A DNA stretch of 5,668 nucleotides, from the NCBI GenBank assembly GCA_030606845.1, contig JAUWFP010000156.1, forward strand, positions 1 through 5,668, in the 5' to 3' direction. Shown here piece after piece: positions 4,930 through 5,668 of this stretch. Below the pieces are notes generated by a model. The model did not search any database and was not told where the DNA came from. It was given only the letters and a program-made list of their open reading frames with translations. The DNA is from Anaerolineales bacterium (GTDB lineage Bacteria; Chloroflexota; Anaerolineae; Anaerolineales; E44-bin32). Both the position numbers and the translations under genes were made by a program. How positions within the stretch are numbered: the first letter of the stretch is position 1; each line of letters starts with the position of its first letter.

Positions 4930-5668
4930 ATGGCCAAGGTAACGGATGTCAGGCGGTTTCGACGCCGCCGGGAGTTCCAATCTAGAGGAGAGAGGCTTCT
5001 TGGGCGGGTTGGTTTTGTGTTTGCCCTTCTTTTGGTTGTGGGAATTGGAACGGCGGCTCTCCTGATGGCTTTGTCTTATGCCGACCTAACATCGAACCTT
5101 CCCCCGGTGGAAGATCTAGAACAGATCTTCGGAGCCGCAGGGCGAGAGTCTTTCCGTCCAGTCAAATTCTATGATCGAACCGGTGACAAACTCCTTTTGG
5201 ATGTGCTTCACCCTCAGGCACAGAGCCGACGCTGGTTGTACCTGGACCCGGACGGACCGATCGATCTGCCCGAGCATGTGCTTGAGGCTACGATCGCGAT
5301 CCAAGACGAAACCTTCTGGTCAAACCCTGGATATTACCCACAAGAGGTGGCTCAAGCGCTGCTGAGCTATCTCGATCTTCGGGGACCTCAAGAGATTAGC
5401 CCCTCCATAAGCCAACAGCTGGTACAGGCGCAATTGCTTCCGCTCGCAGGCGCAGTGCGTTCTCCCGAGAAACAATCCTTGCAAAGAATGATCCTGGCAG
5501 CCGAGGTCACTCAGGAGTACCCCAAGGAAAAAATTCTCGAGTGGTATATCAACAGCGCCGACTATGGGAACCATGCCTATGGAATTGACGCTGCGGCGCT
5601 GGTGTATTTCGCCAAACATGCCTCAGACCTCACCCTCACCGAAAGTGCGATGTTGGCGTCCATCCCTC
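4930..5668 (+). CDS. GT51-type peptidoglycan glycosyltransferase (class A PBP-like) with degenerate active site; partial, C-terminus beyond the right edge
   Basis: The first 246 codons are present and open to the right edge. An in-frame TAA at 4918-4920 makes the ATG at 4930 the first possible start. A basic cytoplasmic tail (Arg-rich, 8-14) precedes one membrane segment at about 27-48, then a short linker and a GT51 domain from about 77. GT51 enzymes polymerise lipid II outside the membrane. The fold is recognisable: 'ATIAIQDETFW' (120-130), 'SISQQLV' (159-165) and the well-kept 'YPKEKILEWYIN' ... 'DYGNHAYGIDAAALVYFAKHASDLTLTESAMLASIP' region (197-246). Key residues are changed: the motif 1 glutamate is Gln125, its histidine is Asn132, the motif 2 GGST is ISPS (156-159) with Lys to Gln166, and the motif 3 glutamate is Arg186. 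Catalysis in the standard way therefore looks lost, while Asp126, Phe129 and Gln162-Gln163 remain. A C-terminal transpeptidase domain is expected by family analogy but is not in the window. Confidence 0.85.
   Translation, partial: MAKVTDVRRFRRRREFQSRGERLLGRVGFVFALLLVVGIGTAALLMALSYADLTSNLPPVEDLEQIFGAAGRESFRPVKFYDRTGDKLLLDVLHPQAQSRRWLYLDPDGPIDLPEHVLEATIAIQDETFWSNPGYYPQEVAQALLSYLDLRGPQEISPSISQQLVQAQLLPLAGAVRSPEKQSLQRMILAAEVTQEYPKEKILEWYINSADYGNHAYGIDAAALVYFAKHASDLTLTESAMLASIP

Noticed and set aside
4773..4985. Short frames in the spacer before the GT51 gene (plus 4773-4985, minus 4980-4789)
   Set aside because: They have no ribosome site or recognisable domain, and they overlap the start of the GT51 gene.

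Overview
The window looks like a stretch of a Chloroflexota chromosome, probably Anaerolineae or a relative. This is inferred from moderate GC, the P/T-rich 'TPTPTP' linkers that join membrane anchors to extracytoplasmic domains, and the short perfect palindromes scattered between genes. No marker gene fixes the taxonomy. No rRNA, tRNA, CRISPR array, transposase or phage gene is visible.

Layout. (1) Positions 1-2359 hold a minus-strand cluster of three genes, read right to left. They are an L-threonine 3-dehydrogenase (tdh, 2359..1319), a single-pass membrane protein with an external jelly-roll/LamG-like domain (1305..385), and the start of a second, related lipoprotein (GTG at 388..386, running off the left edge). 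The gaps are 13 bp and then a 4-bp GTGA overlap, so the three are probably one transcript. (2) A 124-bp divergent promoter region (2360-2483) has a TATAAT box facing right and an extended -10 (TGCTATACT) facing left. (3) An aldo/keto reductase of the Kv-beta-like type reads rightward (2484..3458). (4) A 274-bp convergent gap (3459-3732) holds three different palindromes, one of them a perfect 33-bp palindrome. (5) A patatin-like phospholipase reads leftward (4719..3733). (6) A 210-bp divergent spacer follows, and then the N-terminal 246 residues of a GT51 (peptidoglycan glycosyltransferase, class A PBP-like) membrane protein read rightward (4930 to the right edge).

The genes do not form one obvious pathway. 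Tdh and the aldo/keto reductase are both cytosolic NAD(P)-dependent oxidoreductases expressed from one shared control region. The two anchored extracytoplasmic proteins ride on the tdh transcript for no evident reason.

The most striking observation is that the GT51 domain is open and well formed but has lost both glutamates expected for catalysis (E to Q at residue 125, E to R at residue 186), along with several other conserved residues. It therefore looks like a pseudo-glycosyltransferase. Its start has no Shine-Dalgarno sequence and sits just downstream of a -10-like box, which suggests a leaderless mRNA.
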